From positions 1 to 64,000 of the forward strand of contig JAENZX010000003.1 of the NCBI GenBank assembly GCA_016841045.1: DNA of 64,000 bases, written 5' to 3'. The notes beneath the pieces are model-generated. The model saw only the letters and a program-made list of their open reading frames with translations, was not told where the DNA came from and made no database searches. The first letter of the stretch is position 1. Each line of letters begins with the position of its first letter. This DNA is from Thermincola carboxydiphila (GTDB taxonomy: Bacteria > Bacillota > Thermincolia > Thermincolales > UBA2595). Made by a program: the position numbers and the translations under genes. This document shows positions 63,636 through 64,000 of this stretch, piece by piece.

Positions 63636-64000
63636 TTGGCTAAAGTGCTGGTCTTAAACGGTCCAAACTTAAACCTGCTGGGAACAAGGGAGCCTGATGT
63701 ATATGGCAGTGTTACTCTGGACCAGATTAATGGCAGCCTAACTGATTTAGCCAAAGAGCTTGGTGTAACTTTGGACTTTTTCCAGTCTAATCAAGAGGGT
63801 CAGCTGATTGATCGGATTCATCAAGCCATGAATGAAGTTGACGGGATTTTATTTAATCCCGGCGCTTTTACTCATTATAGTATTGCACTGCGTGATGCTT
63901 TGTCAGCAGTGAAAATTCCCTGTGTGGAAGTGCATCTTTCCAATATCCACAGCAGGGAGGAATTCCGAAAGGTATCTGTTCTCGCTCCGGTCTGTGTAGG
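63636..64000 (+). CDS. aroQ: 3-dehydroquinate dehydratase type II, 5' part
   Basis: Open to the right edge; 121 residues present of about 145. TTG start with AGGGTGATAA upstream. [19 protein letters not shown] is the N-terminal signature with the catalytic Tyr. [32 protein letters not shown] and [14 protein letters not shown] are the other conserved blocks. It dehydrates 3-dehydroquinate and completes the shikimate gene set in this window. Confidence 0.96.
   Translation, partial: MAKVLVLNGPNLNLLGTREPDVYGSVTLDQINGSLTDLAKELGVTLDFFQSNQEGQLIDRIHQAMNEVDGILFNPGAFTHYSIALRDALSAVKIPCVEVHLSNIHSREEFRKVSVLAPVCV

Noticed and set aside
1-64000. CRISPR arrays, tRNA or rRNA genes, insertion sequences, prophage
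   Set aside because: No regularly spaced repeats, no CCA-ending cloverleaf or rRNA segments recognised by eye, and no transposase, integrase or phage gene among the coding regions.

Overview
The window is a stretch of chromosome from a spore-forming, anaerobic, low-to-mid GC Firmicute, most likely a Peptococcaceae- or Desulfotomaculum-like clostridium. Evidence for this is sigma-K with its pro-sequence, SpoIIP, a YIEGIA sporulation-type cluster, an IspH-ribosomal S1 fusion, strong GGAGG ribosome binding sites with many TTG and GTG starts, a selenocysteine formate dehydrogenase, a corrinoid O-demethylase-type operon and a hybrid-cluster protein. I see no rRNA, tRNA, CRISPR array, insertion sequence or prophage. 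The genus cannot be fixed from sequence reading alone.

Layout. 1-9025: end of the trp operon (trpB, trpA), then two DAHP synthases, tyrA, aroA, cmk and ispH-rpsA. 9026-13331: a sporulation-type cluster (DUF1614, SpoIIP, YIEGIA, its capping subunit, two DUF3189 paralogues) preceded by an 18-codon leader ORF. 13332-17796: a PDZ/radical-SAM DUF512 protein, der, plsY and gpsA. 17797-27618: a PAS-GGDEF-EAL protein, a membrane-bound one-component regulator, and a formate dehydrogenase-N type operon (fdnG with in-frame UGA, fdnH, fdnI, fdhE). 27619-36478: cell-envelope and sporulation genes (membrane glycosyltransferase-like protein, class B PBP, HtrA, small membrane proteins, radical SAM protein, sigK, LapA-like). 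36479-40803, minus strand: a methyl-transfer operon (URO-D-type methyltransferase, an undescribed 58-residue protein, corrinoid protein, MFS transporter, methyl-THF methyltransferase). 40804-44026: Hcp, cupin and a thioredoxin-thioredoxin reductase fusion. 44027-53289: signalling (HD-GYP, ScoC-like MarR, DUF2294, two chemoreceptors, CheW, tandem-rhodanese lipoprotein). 53290-64000: YqeG, then a second shikimate cluster (aroE, aroC, aroK, aroB, aroQ) interleaved with a MerR regulator, a prepilin peptidase-like protein and the TldD/TldE pair.

Together the two aro loci encode DAHP synthase, AroB, AroQ, AroE, AroK, AroA and AroC, that is every shikimate step to chorismate, plus tyrosine and tryptophan branch enzymes. 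The formate dehydrogenase and the O-demethylase operon both feed one-carbon metabolism and fit an acetogen-like or anaerobically respiring organism.

The least explained signals are: (i) two 5' leaders (HD-GYP gene and chemoreceptor gene) sharing a GGAATnAAAGCCT motif and the same switch-like A-B-A'-B' helix arrangement ending in a U-run; (ii) four direct repeats at exact 11-bp spacing upstream of htrA; (iii) conserved-looking small proteins of 49 and 58 residues; (iv) an sCache-TM-HAMP-winged-helix regulator next to the formate dehydrogenase operon; (v) a possible small RNA upstream of aroE.
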